Of a DNA stretch of 64,000 nt, positions 1 through 10,640 are shown one piece after another. The stretch spans positions 60,574,501-60,638,500 of the forward strand of contig NC_073637.1 of assembly GCF_029407905.1 (NCBI RefSeq). The letters run 5' to 3'. The notes below the pieces were generated by a model, which had not been told where the DNA came from, did not search any database, and was given only the letters and a program-made list of their open reading frames with translations. Numbering within the stretch: position 1 is the first letter of the stretch; each line of letters begins with the position of its first letter. The stretch comes from Bubalus kerabau (lineage: Eukaryota; Chordata; Mammalia; Artiodactyla; Bovidae). The translations under genes were made by a program, and so were the position numbers.

Positions 1-744
1 TGGTTATTTTCCCTCCTCAACACTTAATTGGCCATATGAATTATTTGCATATACCAATCAAGTTTAATGGCAAGTTGATATTAAAAAAAAGAGAGAGATT
101 GACTCAGAGTCCAAAATATATCACTAGATAAAGCAAGCATTATTCTATAGGTTCTTTGCAAAAAGCATTCAAGTTTCTATGATTTCATCTTACCATTTAG
201 TATCCACTTAAATATATAGAGGGTGATTTTATGTTCATAAAAATACTAGGGACACATTTTTACTGCTGAAAAAGATCTTAAATTTAGCCCACTGAGAAAG
301 GGAGCTCACAGAAGTTATGTAAGACATACAATCTAACTCAGATCTCTTAATTTCCATCTATGATCTAACTGTAGAAGCATACTGTACTTATACAAAATCA
401 ATCATATTGATGATGACTTCTGGCTGTGCACACCTCTCTTCTTTTATTTCATAAGCAGCAAATAGGAATTGTGATAGATAACATCATCTAAATTCATTCT
501 TCTATAGAAATGCTTTCACCTTTAAAGAAAATTTATATTTAAATACATTTTGAGGTTTTCTCTGTATGGGCATCTTCCTAAAACATTCAGATCCAAATGA
601 AAAACATAAATCAGGAAAAAGAAATGTGATTGGTAAATTTCAGAGTGATTCAAGAGTTGATGTGCATTAACAGAAATAGTGATATTGGATAACATTCCCT
701 GAACATGAGTGAGAGTAACCAGCATATAGCAGCCGGGGCTGTCC
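1..744. other. AT-rich unique sequence, no gene seen
   Basis: This stretch is AT-rich and unique by eye. The only open frames are short and unremarkable, and I see no splice-site pair, promoter or recognisable repeat beyond a short A/GA-rich run near 85-98. It reads as intronic or intergenic DNA. Confidence 0.5.
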
Positions 745-945
745 TGTATTAGCTCATAGAATCTTCACAGCAACCCTGTCATAGATGTTATTATCATATC
801 CACTGTACAGCTGAGAAAACCAAAGACTAGAGAAGTTTAGAAATTTGATAAAGATAAATGCCAAAGTTGGAGATCAAAACCAGGGAATCTGTTTTCAGCC
901 TTAGGACTCAACCACTGCAACATCATGCTATATTGTCTCCTATAG
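745..945 (+). repeat. MIR SINE (old mammalian)
   Basis: The segment follows the MIR layout: a run resembling 'aatcttcacagcaaccctgtcatag', a TTATTATCATA-type core, 'ctgagaaaaccaaagactagagaagtt', and then 'aaaaccagggaatctg' with an ordered 3' part. It is strongly diverged, as expected for a repeat that predates placental mammals. It is non-coding. Family membership rests on motif order read by eye, not on an alignment. Confidence 0.7.
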
Positions 946-2089
946 GTAGTAGGTCCTCTGTAGGAGAAATGTGCAAATAAAGAAAAACACATACGGATTA
1001 ATTCTAAAGGGAAAATGTGCAGATTCCGTGAGAATATTAATGAAGCAAAGATATTAATGTTTGTTTACATCATTAGCAGAATACATTACACTAAAATTCA
1101 TTAACAGCTAAACAACATTAAGAAAATGCGTTATTCTCCTGAGGGGAAAATTTCTATGAACTAAAAAAGTTTAAAAATTCTCTCCAAAGTCTACTTCCTC
1201 TTTTATTACTTTTATTCTTTTCCTAAAAGTTCTGTTATCCACTTTGGGATGATAAATGCATTTTTTTCCCTACAAAATTTCCTTTATAGTTCAGGAGGCT
1301 GCAGAAGGAATTATAGAAAACCTACCAGATTTGAAAGTTAGAGGATGTGGATTATATTTCATCTTACATTGTGTGAGTTTTATTCAAACACAATACACAC
1401 TGTCTCATGGCTTCTTTTGTAGTGTATCAGCAGAGATAAGCCAAGAGTCCTTATGGCTCCCAAAGCCTAAAATATTTACCATCTGGCCCTCTACAGAAAA
1501 AGTTTACCCATTAATGAGATAATCCACAGGTAAAACACTTAAAGAGAGTTCCTCCCATGCTGATCATCACTCAGGACAGGTGAGCTCAGCATGGGGGACA
1601 GAGGGTGGCTGATGTCAACAGAGAGCACCAGGTGCTCTGAAAACAGAAAGGAAACGTCCCTGTACCCAAGGACAAACCCAGGACACGGCATACAAGGATT
1701 TCTAAAGCTTTTTTCCTCTTTGTTGGTATAAAACCTTCTTTTCAAATAAAACATGACACTGAAATTCAATACACAAAATGAATAAAAGCAGTGACATTCT
1801 CGCTGGGAATGGGGATGGCTGAGCTAGAATTCAGGCATCCTGGTTCCCAGCCTTTGGCCCTTTCCTTGTATCACATGCTGTTCTTTCATATAATAAGGCT
1901 TTGTTACTGTTCGATTTTTATTTGCATAATGAAGATAAATAATGTTACATAAAGAAGTGCTTTAACAAATTTGCTTTCCAAGTAATAATCTAGGGCCTCT
2001 CAACAAAAGGTTAATCTCAAATTTTTTTCAACATCAAACCCAAGAGATATTTGGTAGCTCTGAATGAGAGTTGATTATTTCACAATTGT
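946..2089. other. Unique AT-rich sequence, no gene seen
   Basis: There are short open frames on both strands (for example 88 codons at 1256-1522 on the plus strand and 76 codons at 1539-1769 on the minus strand), but none resembles a known domain. A pyrimidine-AG acceptor-like site near 1289 has no matching donor. I see nothing else to annotate. Confidence 0.45.
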
Positions 2090-2381
2090 AGCATAAATCA
2101 CGGAGAAGGCAATGGCACCCCACTCCAGTACTCTTGCCTGGAAAACCCCATGGATGGAGGACCCTGGTAGGCTGCAGTCCATGGGATCGCTGAGGGTCGG
2201 ACACGACTGAGTGACTTCACTTTCACTTTTCACTTTCATGCATTGGAGAAGGAAATGGCAACCCACTCCAGTGTTGTTGCCTGGAGAATCCCAGGGACAG
2301 GGGAGCCTGGTGGGCTGCCGTCTATGGGGTCGCACAGAGTCGGACACAACTGAAGCAACTTAGCAGCAGCAGCATAAATCA
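2090..2381 (+). mobile_element. Bov-A2 SINE with 11-bp target duplication
   Basis: This is a dimeric ruminant SINE. The first unit starts with 'ggagaaggcaatggcacccc', the linker is the 'cacttttcactttcatgcat' type, and a second related unit ends in a (AGC)n tail at 2361-2373. An 11-bp target-site duplication, agcataaatca, lies at 2090-2100 and 2371-2381, so both ends of the insertion are defined and it was copied in this orientation. The sequence is close to the family consensus as I know it, so the insertion is fairly young. Open frames here are by-products of the SINE sequence. Confidence 0.92.
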
Positions 2382-2632
2382 TCATGTTAGAAAATAACCC
2401 CTTGTTAGGGGTGCTGAAGGCAACTTTGAATGTCATTTCAAATGAACTCTGGGGTAGAATTTGGGGTCTGTGCCTTTGGTTTGTAGGGAAAGCCTGTGTG
2501 AGGCTGCACTCTGATTTCCTCTTCTACCTTATCACTCTTACTTCCTACTGCTCACCAAACATCTTTTCAAAACAATCTTAATGTCATTTATAAGTTGGAA
2601 AAAGGCTCTGCCTTGTATTGAATAATATCCAG

Positions 2633-3228
2633 GGTTTACTTGGTCATATGAATTAAATTCACCCATTCCCATCCACTTTAGTTCACTGATTCCTAAAATG
2701 TCCTTGTTCACTTTTGCCATCTCCTGCTTGACCACATCCAGTTTACCTTGATTCATGGACCTAACATTCCAGGTTCCTATGCAATACTGTTCTTTACAGC
2801 ATCGGACTTTACTTTCACCACCAGGCACATTCACAACTTTGGACCATAAAGAAGGCTGAGCACTTGAAGAACTGATGCTTTCAAATTGTGGTACTGGAAA
2901 AGACTCTTGAGAATCCCTTGGACAGCAAGGAGATCAAACCAGTCAATTGTAAAGGAAATTAACCCTGAATATTCACTGGAAGGGCTGAAGCTAAAGCTCC
3001 AATACTTTGGCCACCTGATGTGAAGAGCCAACTCATTGAAAAAGACCCTGATGCTGGGAAATATTGAGGGCAAGAGGAGAAGGGGGTGACAGTGGATGAG
3101 ATGGTTGGATGGCATCACCGACTCAATGGACATGAATCTGAGCAAACTCTAGAAGGACAGGGAAACCTGGTGTGCTGCTGTTCACGGGGTTGCAGAGTCA
3201 CACACAACTTAGCAACAACAGGTTTGCT
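2633..3228 (+). mobile_element. BovB LINE copy with inverted 5' segment (twin priming)
   Basis: The right part (about 2839-3220) is the sense 3' end of BovB. The left part (about 2641-2834) is antisense BovB; read on the minus strand it encodes the start of the endonuclease, including CIGTWNVRSMNQGK and ISELKWMGMGEF. The junction at about 2834-2839 has a few filler bases. Flanking 8-bp repeats, ggtttact at 2633-2640 and ggtttgct at 3221-3228 (one mismatch), indicate that both parts arrived in one event. This is the arrangement left by twin priming, with roughly 2 kb of the element missing between the parts. The endonuclease frame (98 codons, minus, 2538-2834) is a fragment and cannot act. Confidence 0.82.
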
Positions 3229-5259
3229 CAGTCCATCAGTGCCCTTCCCAGCACCCCTATCCCCAACCTCAACATCCACCCCCATCTTCTGTTTCTCACC
3301 TGCTCCCCCTACTACCTACACCACTGCCACTCACAGGCCCACTATCAGAGAACCCTCCTCACTGCAAATACTTTCATTAACTGAGGGAGGAACAAAAATA
3401 TGCTAAAAAAACAAAAACAAAAAAAAACTATCAGATCTATTATATTTTTTTCTTTGAAACATGAATAATCAACTGAAAACATTAATATGGGAAAAATGTA
3501 TGTAAACCCACTGGTCTTTCTCCCAACAAACAAAATTTTTACAAGCTGTTTTTGTAAACTTTGATTTCAAAGGCCGTTCTACCTAAAAATTACTGTTTTC
3601 AACATATAATTTTAAGAGGTAAAATGAATCCTAGATATGAAGGAATTTCGTTCTTGTCACATGAAGTATTATACTATAGACTTGTGTTACTAAGTCTTAT
3701 ACATTATTAATCAACATTTCCATCTGTCAAAGCTGTAAGCAGAATAATAACTGTTGTCAAGAATGACAGGGGAGAAGAAAAAAAGAAAAGAGAGAGAGAG
3801 AAAGAAAGAATGAGAGTTACAAACAGAGTGATTTCATACTCATCACCAAGAAAGTACTTGTGGAAAGAAGTAGATGCTCTGCAGATTTTTAACTGATAAA
3901 ATATTATCTATTTTGCCCTGAATTCCAAATGAAAGGGCATATCCAATTAGCATCATTATAGGCAAGGCAGCAGAATCATGGGACAGGTTAAAACATTAGT
4001 TTTCGTAACCATTCCCACTTCTCCACTTCTGAGGATTTCTGCTATCTTTTCTTTGTGGGCTCATCAGAGGTAAAGGGGAGAAATAAATATTTGCAGAAAC
4101 CTCAATCCAGGACAAGGAGATCCTAAAGGCAGACGTGCCTGATGAAAAAGAAGACACGTCTGTGGGGAGAGAGGGGCATAGTACTGAGGTTCAGTGAAGA
4201 GAAGAGTCCCAGAACATGATCAAGAGGGATTTGAACACAGTCTCAGAGAGGATTTTAAGTGAAGTATGATATGACTGGGTCATCACATGTCAATAATAGT
4301 TACTATTGCTCCGAGCCCTACAGCCTGAGAGACAATCTTCTGACAAACAGGAACAGATTTACAGAGTGAAGCTTCACTCAGCTTCTCAGTCTTACTTACT
4401 CCAGATCCCAAGAAGGTACCTCTCAAATTGCCTCAAACTTGGAAATAAAATTAAAAAAAAGAACCATAAGGACCTTGCAGAGGAACTCCCTGCAAAACTT
4501 CAACAACTGGGATGTAAAATACTGCAGATAAGCACGTATTCCTTTTAAATCGGGCTAACAAGCCCATCCCCAGAAGTGCCCAGAGTATAAGATAAAGGAC
4601 TTGCCTTGATTCTTCCTGCCCGAGGCTACCAAGGAGCCCACTTATCTTCAGGGAGTTATCCTCTCAAATATTCCCCCAGCATATTGCCTAAGGGGAAATG
4701 GCTGCAGCTGCTGCTTAATGCATTTTCTTTTTTTTTTGGTCAGGAAGATAAGTTTGCTCATTGAAAGGTAAATGGAAGAAGAAAAGGCTTCTGCAAACTG
4801 TCATATTTCACAAGCAAAAGGCCTTTTAAAATTCCCTGGAAGTTTGATTTTCTCTTTCAGGCCAAAAGAACTGTAATTGCCCAACTGTGGGATAGGCGAG
4901 ATAGGCCTTGTTTCTACAGTCCAGACTAAGACAAAAAGTTTAATTCTCTGAAAAGCTACTTCTCTCCTATTAAATCGCTTTCCTCCTGGATATAAAGTTG
5001 GCCAATCACCTGTCTGAAAATGTGCTGCCTTTAGTGGAATGTGGTTTTCTTTAGTTGAAAGAAAGTCACTTTTCAGCTTGTCCTTCTGATTCCCTGGCAA
5101 AGGAGAACTTAGCCTTCTTTATCTTTTTCCCTGGCTCCACTTCAATTCCATCAGCTATACAGAGGGCTTCTAGATAATAATAACCCTAAATTACTTCTGC
5201 TGGAAGATCTTATGGAAAAAGAGCCTGTGAAGTGGTAAGTTTCAAGAATATTTTACGAC
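3229..5259. other. Unique sequence with simple-repeat patches
   Basis: No gene or clear interspersed repeat is seen. An A-rich patch lies at 3399-3428, and a purine tract of GA and GAAA units at about 3775-3812. A T run at 4729-4738 interrupts ordinary sequence. The minus-strand frame at 4801-5100 (99 codons) and the plus-strand frame at 4306-4548 (80 codons) have no recognisable motif, and I treat them as chance. Confidence 0.4.
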
Positions 5260-5461
5260 ATTTTAGCCGCTGCTGCTGGTGTTCAGTCGCGAAGTCGTTT
5301 CTGACTCTTTGCAACCCCATGGACTGCAGCACACCAGGCTTCTCTGTCCTTCACTATCCCCTAGAGTTTACTCAGATTCATGTTCACTGAGTCAGTGATG
5401 CTAACTAACCATCTCATCCTTTGCTGTCCTCATCTCCTTTTTTTTCTATTTCTATTTTAGC
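5260..5461 (-). mobile_element. BovB 3'-end fragment with 8-bp target duplication
   Basis: Antisense BovB tail. The sequence runs from 'gttcagtcgcgaagtcgttt' through 'gactgcagcacaccaggctt' to 'accatctcatcctttgctgt' and ends in a T-rich stretch. The 8-bp target duplication attttagc occurs at 5260-5267 and 5454-5461, so only about 186 bp of the element was inserted (strong 5' truncation). It is non-coding. Confidence 0.8.
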
Positions 5462-5734
5462 TAGTTACATTAATTTCGGAAGGAATCTTTAGGGAGCCCA
5501 CGGCTTGGGGCTTTAAGCTATGGAAAAACGTGGGAGCAATGTAAATTACCTTGGGAATACACAGGCTACTAGAAATATCAACTATTCAAAGAATCTATCC
5601 CTTTAAACATTAAAGAGATTCATATAGAAAGGAAAGACATTTATGGATATTTCCTCATTTATTAAATGACTGTTGACAACTGTAAATAAAACTATGGTTC
5701 AGTTCATGTATTTATCTCTTTCACCATGCCAGGC

Positions 5735-6125
5735 TCTAGTGGATGAAAAGATAAACAAGTACCTGCTCTCCATAAGATTAAGAAACTAGCAGAAAAGCAA
5801 GCATCCTATAATTACAGTGTGATATATGCCATCCTTGTGATATGAATAAAGAAAGTAAAGGAATGCAGAGGGGGAGGAAGTAATCTGGCCAGGAGACAGA
5901 AGAAAAGAAAGGATGCAAGAAGCTTTCACTTGAGGGGAAATTGGAGCTGAGCTTTGAGAATCATCAGAATTTGCTAGGCAGGAAAGTGATGGGGCGCCAT
6001 TTCAGATACTATGAATCTGTAGCACATTTGAGGAAAGGCAGAGAGCTCAGTGAGCTCAGGAAACAGGGGGAAAGGGTAGGAGAAGCAGTTCACAAGCTGG
6101 ATTTTTTAAGGTCTTGAAAACCATA
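5735..6125 (+). repeat. L2-like LINE relic
   Basis: The order 'ccaggctctagtggatgaaaag', 'aacaagtacctgctctccataag', purine-rich middle, 'ggtcttgaaaacc' resembles the 3' region of LINE2 elements (typical wording: genome-aged 'gtccctgccctcaaggagc'). Divergence is high and the limits are approximate. No coding capacity remains. Confidence 0.45.
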
Positions 6126-7085
6126 CAAAGAACCAATCTTTCTTTGAGGCTCTGAGGAGCTGTCCATGGTTTCTGAGGAAAAGACAACTCACAAACAAAG
6201 CAACTGGCCAGAAAGATTACCACTCAGACAAATAAGTACAGTACACATTACAGAACAGAGTGTTTGAAAACTACATTTTCTTACACTTGGATTTTAATCA
6301 GTTCTCAGTTCTAGTGTGGGAACAGAGGAGAAATCCTAACCAATTACTTCAGACTTTCCCTTTTGAGAGTGTGTTTACACTGATAACAAAGCAATAGATA
6401 TTTTTTAAATTTATCAATTTTGTTATAATTCTCAAGGTTAGATTTTTAGTTATAATATCCATCTGTATTAAGTATCCCATATATTTAGGATGGATAAAAT
6501 TTATGTAAGAGAGATCGGAATTTAATAATGTATCACTATTTACTTGTCAAGGTTGTTTGGACTAGATTAATTTTATCTTCTCACATTTAATATTATTCTT
6601 TACACAGAAGGTTTCTTTTCTTTGTTCATCTTCCCTTGGTGTCCTCTTTCATGGAGGATTAAAGTTTAGAATCTCAATGGACAGAAAAAGAAAAGTTTTT
6701 TCTAAGTGTTAATTTTTAGAAAAACTATACAAATTCCCCAACTCCTTTTTTTTTTTTTTTTTTTGTTATTTGGAAAAAATGAAAAAAAGAGGGGGTGAAG
6801 GGAGAGAGAGAGAAAGAATGAGAGTTCTATAGAAAAGATATTCTGGGGCATCCTGCTGTGTTAGTCAGATCCGACAGCTGCTCCAAATAGAATGTCCGGA
6901 AGCACTGTGCTGTGTAGCGGGAGAGAAGCGCTCAGTTTGTTAACTGCCTTGCTCCAATGGTGTCCTAGATAGAAAGTCATCTGGGGGCATAAGCTACAGG
7001 AAATATACATTATGGTTATACTTTATGCAAAATGCTTTAATATGATGAATATTTAATATCAGACCTTAAGCTTAGAATGTTGATA
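6126..7085. other. Unique AT-rich sequence with T19 tract
   Basis: The segment is unique by eye. A run of 19 T at 6746-6764 is followed by an A- and GA-rich purine patch to about 6815, giving a strongly asymmetric strand composition. The 6850-6960 part is locally less AT-rich, with a few CpGs (for example near 6868, 6895 and 6917), but has no recognisable gene signal. Confidence 0.4.
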
Positions 7086-8058
7086 TGCACAAAGCCTTCG
7101 ACTGCATGGATCATAACGAACTGTGGAAAATTATTAAATAGATGGGAATATCAAACCACCTTACCTGTCTCCTGAGAAACCTATATGCAGGTCAAGAAGC
7201 AATGGTTAGAATCTCACATGGAACAACTGACTGGTTCAAAAATGGAAAAGGAGTACGTCAAGGCTGTATATTGTCACCCTGCTTATTTAACTTATATGCA
7301 GAGTACATCATGAGAAACGCTGGGCTGGATGAAGCACAAGCTGGAATCAAGATTGCCAGGACAAATATCAACAACCTCGATATGCAGATGACACCATCCT
7401 TATGGCAAAAAGCAAAGAGGAACTAAAGAGCCTCTTGACGAAGGTGAAAGAGGAGAGTGAAAAAAGCTGGCTTAAAACTCAACATTCAAAAAACTAAGAT
7501 CATGGCATCCAATCCTATCACTTCATGGCAAATAGATGGGTAAAAAGTAGAAACAGTGAGAGATTTTATTTTTGGGGGCTCCAAAATCACTGCAGATGGT
7601 GATTTCACTGCTTGCTCCTCGGAAGGAAAGATATGACAAACCTAGACAGTGTATTAAAAAACAAAGATATCACTTTGCCAACAAAGGCCCACTTAGTAAA
7701 AGCTATGGTTTTTCTGGTAGTCATGTACAGATGTGAGAGTTGGACCATAAAGAAAGCTGAGTGTCGAAGAATTGATGCTTTTGAATTGTGGTGCTGGAAA
7801 AGACTCTTGAGAGTCCCTTGGACTACAAGGGGATCAAACCAGTCAATCCTAAAGGACATCAACCCTGAATATTCATTGGAAGGACTGAAGCTGAAGCTTA
7901 ATGGAAAAGACCCTGATGCTGAGAAAGGTTGAAGGCAAAAGGAGAAGGGGCTTGAGAGAGGATGAGATGGTTAGGAACACCAACTCAAAGGAAGCATGGT
8001 ATGCTGCAGTCCATCAGGTTGCACAGAGTCAGATATGACTTAGCAACTGAACAACAAT
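7086..8058 (+). mobile_element. BovB reverse-transcriptase relic (3' about 1 kb)
   Basis: Sense BovB from the palm of the reverse transcriptase to the 3' end. A 94-codon frame (7142-7426) contains the LLRNLYAGQEA and QGCILSPCLFNLYAEYIM motifs. The catalytic YADD is intact at 7381-7392 but lies in a different frame, because of an indel just upstream. A TAG at 7138-7140 precedes the 94-codon frame, further indels follow at about 7460, and about 45 bp are deleted near 7899 compared with other copies here (the 'tactttggccacctg' block is missing). The C-terminal half reappears as a second frame at 7612-7932. It is a dead 5'-truncated copy. Confidence 0.9.
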
Positions 8059-8060
<2 letters not shown>

Positions 8061-8105
<45 letters not shown>

Positions 8106-8141
8106 AGAGAGGTAGACAGATAGATAGATAGATAGATAGAT
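8061..8141. repeat. Compound microsatellite (TG)n then (GATA)n
   Basis: An uninterrupted (TG)22 runs from 8061 to 8104. After a GAGAGAGG bridge comes a short GATA array at about 8115-8141. It sits between the BovB 3' end and a Bov-tA SINE. BovB 3' ends do not have a poly(A) tail, so the simple repeat probably grew from the short repeat tail of the LINE. Such tracts are usually length-polymorphic and can adopt Z-DNA. Confidence 0.95.
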
Positions 8142-8147
8142 ACATGA

Positions 8148-8360
8148 GCTTCCCTGGTGGCTCAGTGGTAAACAATCTGTCTGCCAATGCAGGAGACGCA
8201 AGAGACCCAGGTTGCAGGTTCCATGACTGGATTGAGAAGATGCCCTGGTAGGAAATGACAACCCATCTCAGTATTCTTGCCTGGAAAATCCACAGATGGA
8301 GGAGCCTGGCAGGCTACAGTTCATGGGTTCATAAAGATTTGGACACGACTAAGTGACTGA
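8148..8360 (+). mobile_element. Bov-tA SINE
   Basis: The tRNA-derived head 'gcttccctggtggctcagtg', with A-box- and B-box-like parts, is joined to the Bov-A body ('attcttgcctggaaaatcc', 'ggacacgactaagtgactga'). It is a full-length monomer in sense orientation with moderate divergence. It is not a functional tRNA gene. It ends directly in an (AC)n tract at 8361 onward. Confidence 0.9.
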
Positions 8361-8415
8361 AAAAATACACACACACACACACACACATATATGTGTGTGT
8401 CCATATATATATATT
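8361..8415. repeat. (AC)n/(AT)n tail of SINE with palindromic centre
   Basis: The A-rich SINE tail passes into (AC)n (about 8366-8387), then ATATAT, (GT)n and (TA)n. The middle of the array is a perfect inverted repeat, eight alternating AC bases mirrored by eight GT bases about ATATAT, ending at 8400. This is probably the result of slippage. Confidence 0.85.
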
Positions 8416-9924
8416 TACAAAACCTTTCATATAAAAAATACTAAAGTATATTGCACACTTGGTCATCAAATTGCAGTGAACATTTGTAATTATCTTTTCA
8501 AGGATAAAACAAATATATCAAGCCACTAGCTTTTCCTAGCCTAATGTTTTACTTAAGTTTTGAAGGGAGAAGTTCAATGCTGAATCTTTACAGAGATCCA
8601 AATAAAATAAAGAAACAAGGATGTGATTTACTATTGTAGGTTCATTTATCTTTCTTTGTTAAAAAAAAAAATCACTGTAAGTAAATGGTTATAACCCTCA
8701 ATGACCAAGAGAAGTAGGGAGATGGCAGACAAATGCAAAATGTAATGAGGCAGGATTGTCCAAAAAGCTCTGCCTGTCTTCAGTCTAGATTCTTTTCAAT
8801 AAAGATTGATTGTAGCCTTCAAGGCAGAATGTACATCATTACTCTTTAGATATTCCATTCCAGGAGGCTAAACTCCTCCCTAGAGATTTGCCTTTGTTTG
8901 TGCACATGTGACACAGAGAAAAAGAAGCTTTCAGTCATGTAGTTTATAAATTTACCCTTATATAACCAAACAACCGATAAGTTTACATTAGAACATAATT
9001 ATCCAAAAAAGACACCTATGTTTCTCCAATGGTCAGATTTTCCTTTACACACCCTGTTACCAATGCTGAGTCACTTCAGTGATACAAAGGTACTTTAGAT
9101 TTACTACAGTTTTTGATTTGACAAAAATTACTATCAAGTCGCACAAACCTTTCAAGACCATCTGCCTCTCCAAATGGTCCATCCTACCGATTATCCATTT
9201 CCAAAGGCCTTTGAGAAATACATTTCATGATTCTTTCCTAGTTCACACCCAAGTTTAAAAATAAAAAACATACCAAAAATAAAATGTTTTTTATGATCTA
9301 CACACTACATGCCTCTTGTTTCCAGTTTGGCTCATTTGAAGTTATTCTTTGTGGAATTGAGAGCTAATGTTAGATATAAGTAGAGATGACTTTCTCTGAC
9401 CAGCAGAATCAGAAGTTCTCTCTCTATACCCATTGCTACATGGGCTTTCTGAGTTTTGGTTTCTTTTTAATGAAATGGAGAAAACAATGGTGCTGCTGCT
9501 GCTGAGTCACGTCAGTCGTGTCCGACTCTGTGCGACACCGAGCAATTACAGTTACTTCTCTTTGTTACCTTACCCATTATGTTTTCTGTGGTATTTCTTT
9601 GATTCTAAGGTGCCATTGATTCTAAGGCTCACCAGTGAATTAATAATAGCTTTTCTGAACATCTTTTCTAAAATGTTAAATGAGTAAAAGCATGAGTCTT
9701 AGAATCAAGACCAAGGGATTTTTCAAAAGTAATTTTCAACCACGCTATAGAGATTTTCAACTATAAATTAGTATGTCAAGAGGATGCCATCCAGTTGTAG
9801 AAAGTTTCATGTATTTTATCTTGTCTTTAAATAAATACATCAAATAAGTTAATGTCATTAACAAATATTACCGGGGTAGGGAAAAGGGGAAGAAAACACC
9901 ATTTGTTTTTAGTGGCTAGTTGTG
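8416..9924. other. Unique AT-rich sequence with a small SINE scrap
   Basis: Mostly unique AT-rich DNA without gene signals. The only recognised repeat is a 49-bp antisense Bov-A scrap at 9489-9537 (a (TGC)n tail followed by 'cacgtcagtcgtgtccgact'). An 84-codon frame at 9433-9687 runs through this scrap and is chance. Confidence 0.45.
9489..9537 (-). mobile_element. Bov-A SINE 3' scrap
   Basis: Antisense fragment of a Bov-A SINE. It begins with the (TGC)n that corresponds to the (GCA)n tail and contains the 'cagtcgtgtccgactctgtg' block. It stops after about 49 bp, so it is a heavily 5'-truncated insertion. Confidence 0.75.
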
Positions 9925-10135
9925 TTGTCTATGTACTTTATGTAAGTCCTCTCATTTAACACTTACAATAATCCTATGAAATACATGCTATTTTCCCCAT
10001 TTTACATTGAAGGGAACTCAGGCACCAAAGAGGTTAAACAACAACAAAAACAAAAGTTTGACTAAGGCAGAAGACCTAGTCCATGCAGAATGGAAAGTCA
10101 AAAGTCTAAGACCCTTTCTATTACAATGCCTCACC
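9925..10135 (+). repeat. MIR SINE
   Basis: The segment carries 'tcctctcatttaacacttac', 'aataatcctatgaaatacatgctattttcc', 'cattttacattgaaggg' and 'aaagaggttaaac', in MIR order. An ACAACAAAAACAAAAG insertion interrupts it, and the 'agacctagtccatgcagaatgg' region is the decayed 3' part. Confidence 0.7.
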
Positions 10136-10479
10136 AAAAAATGCCAACTTAACAAATTTACAAAAACCGAAGTCTCTACTAAAATATACTTTGATAGGCT
10201 TAAGACAATTTGCTTAGAAATATATCCTTTGTATCATCTGAACCTAATTCTTCAGGGATATTTACTTTTCTTACCTTAAAACCAATGTTATCCCCTGGAG
10301 ACAATTCTTGAGTGACTATATTGTAACATCCTAATGAAATCATCTTTTCTAAAATTCAGTTAAGATCCCATTATTTTCACATATATCAGGATACTCTTTC
10401 TTTAATGAGACTAAACAACTGATTACTCATGTTCTATCCATGCCTGTATTCACCAGAGGTAGTTAGGAGTTTGTGTGAA

Positions 10480-10640
10480 GCCTGGCTGGGCTAGTTTTGA
10501 GCTGTGGGACTTTGGACCACTTACTGAGCTTCTTTAAGCCACAAATGTCATCATCATTTAAGAGTCCATGTTCATAAAGCTCTGAGCCCACTTAGCACAG
10601 AGTAAGCTCAGCTGACTCAGTCTATTAATATTTTAAATGT
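10480..10640 (+). repeat. MIR SINE
   Basis: The order 'gggctagttttgagctgtgg', 'actttggaccacttactgag', 'cttctttaagcc', 'atgtcatcatc' and 'agcacagagtaagctcagc' matches the MIR head and body (the 'ctgtgaccttgggcaagt' type region). It is diverged, and the limits are approximate. Confidence 0.65.

Noticed and set aside
8148..8230. tRNA-like A-box and B-box sequence
   Set aside because: This is the tRNA-derived head of a Bov-tA SINE, as in the other SINE copies; no cloverleaf with intact acceptor stem was seen.
8040..8261. 73-codon frame with a His-Thr repeat
   Set aside because: Translation of the (TG)n microsatellite.
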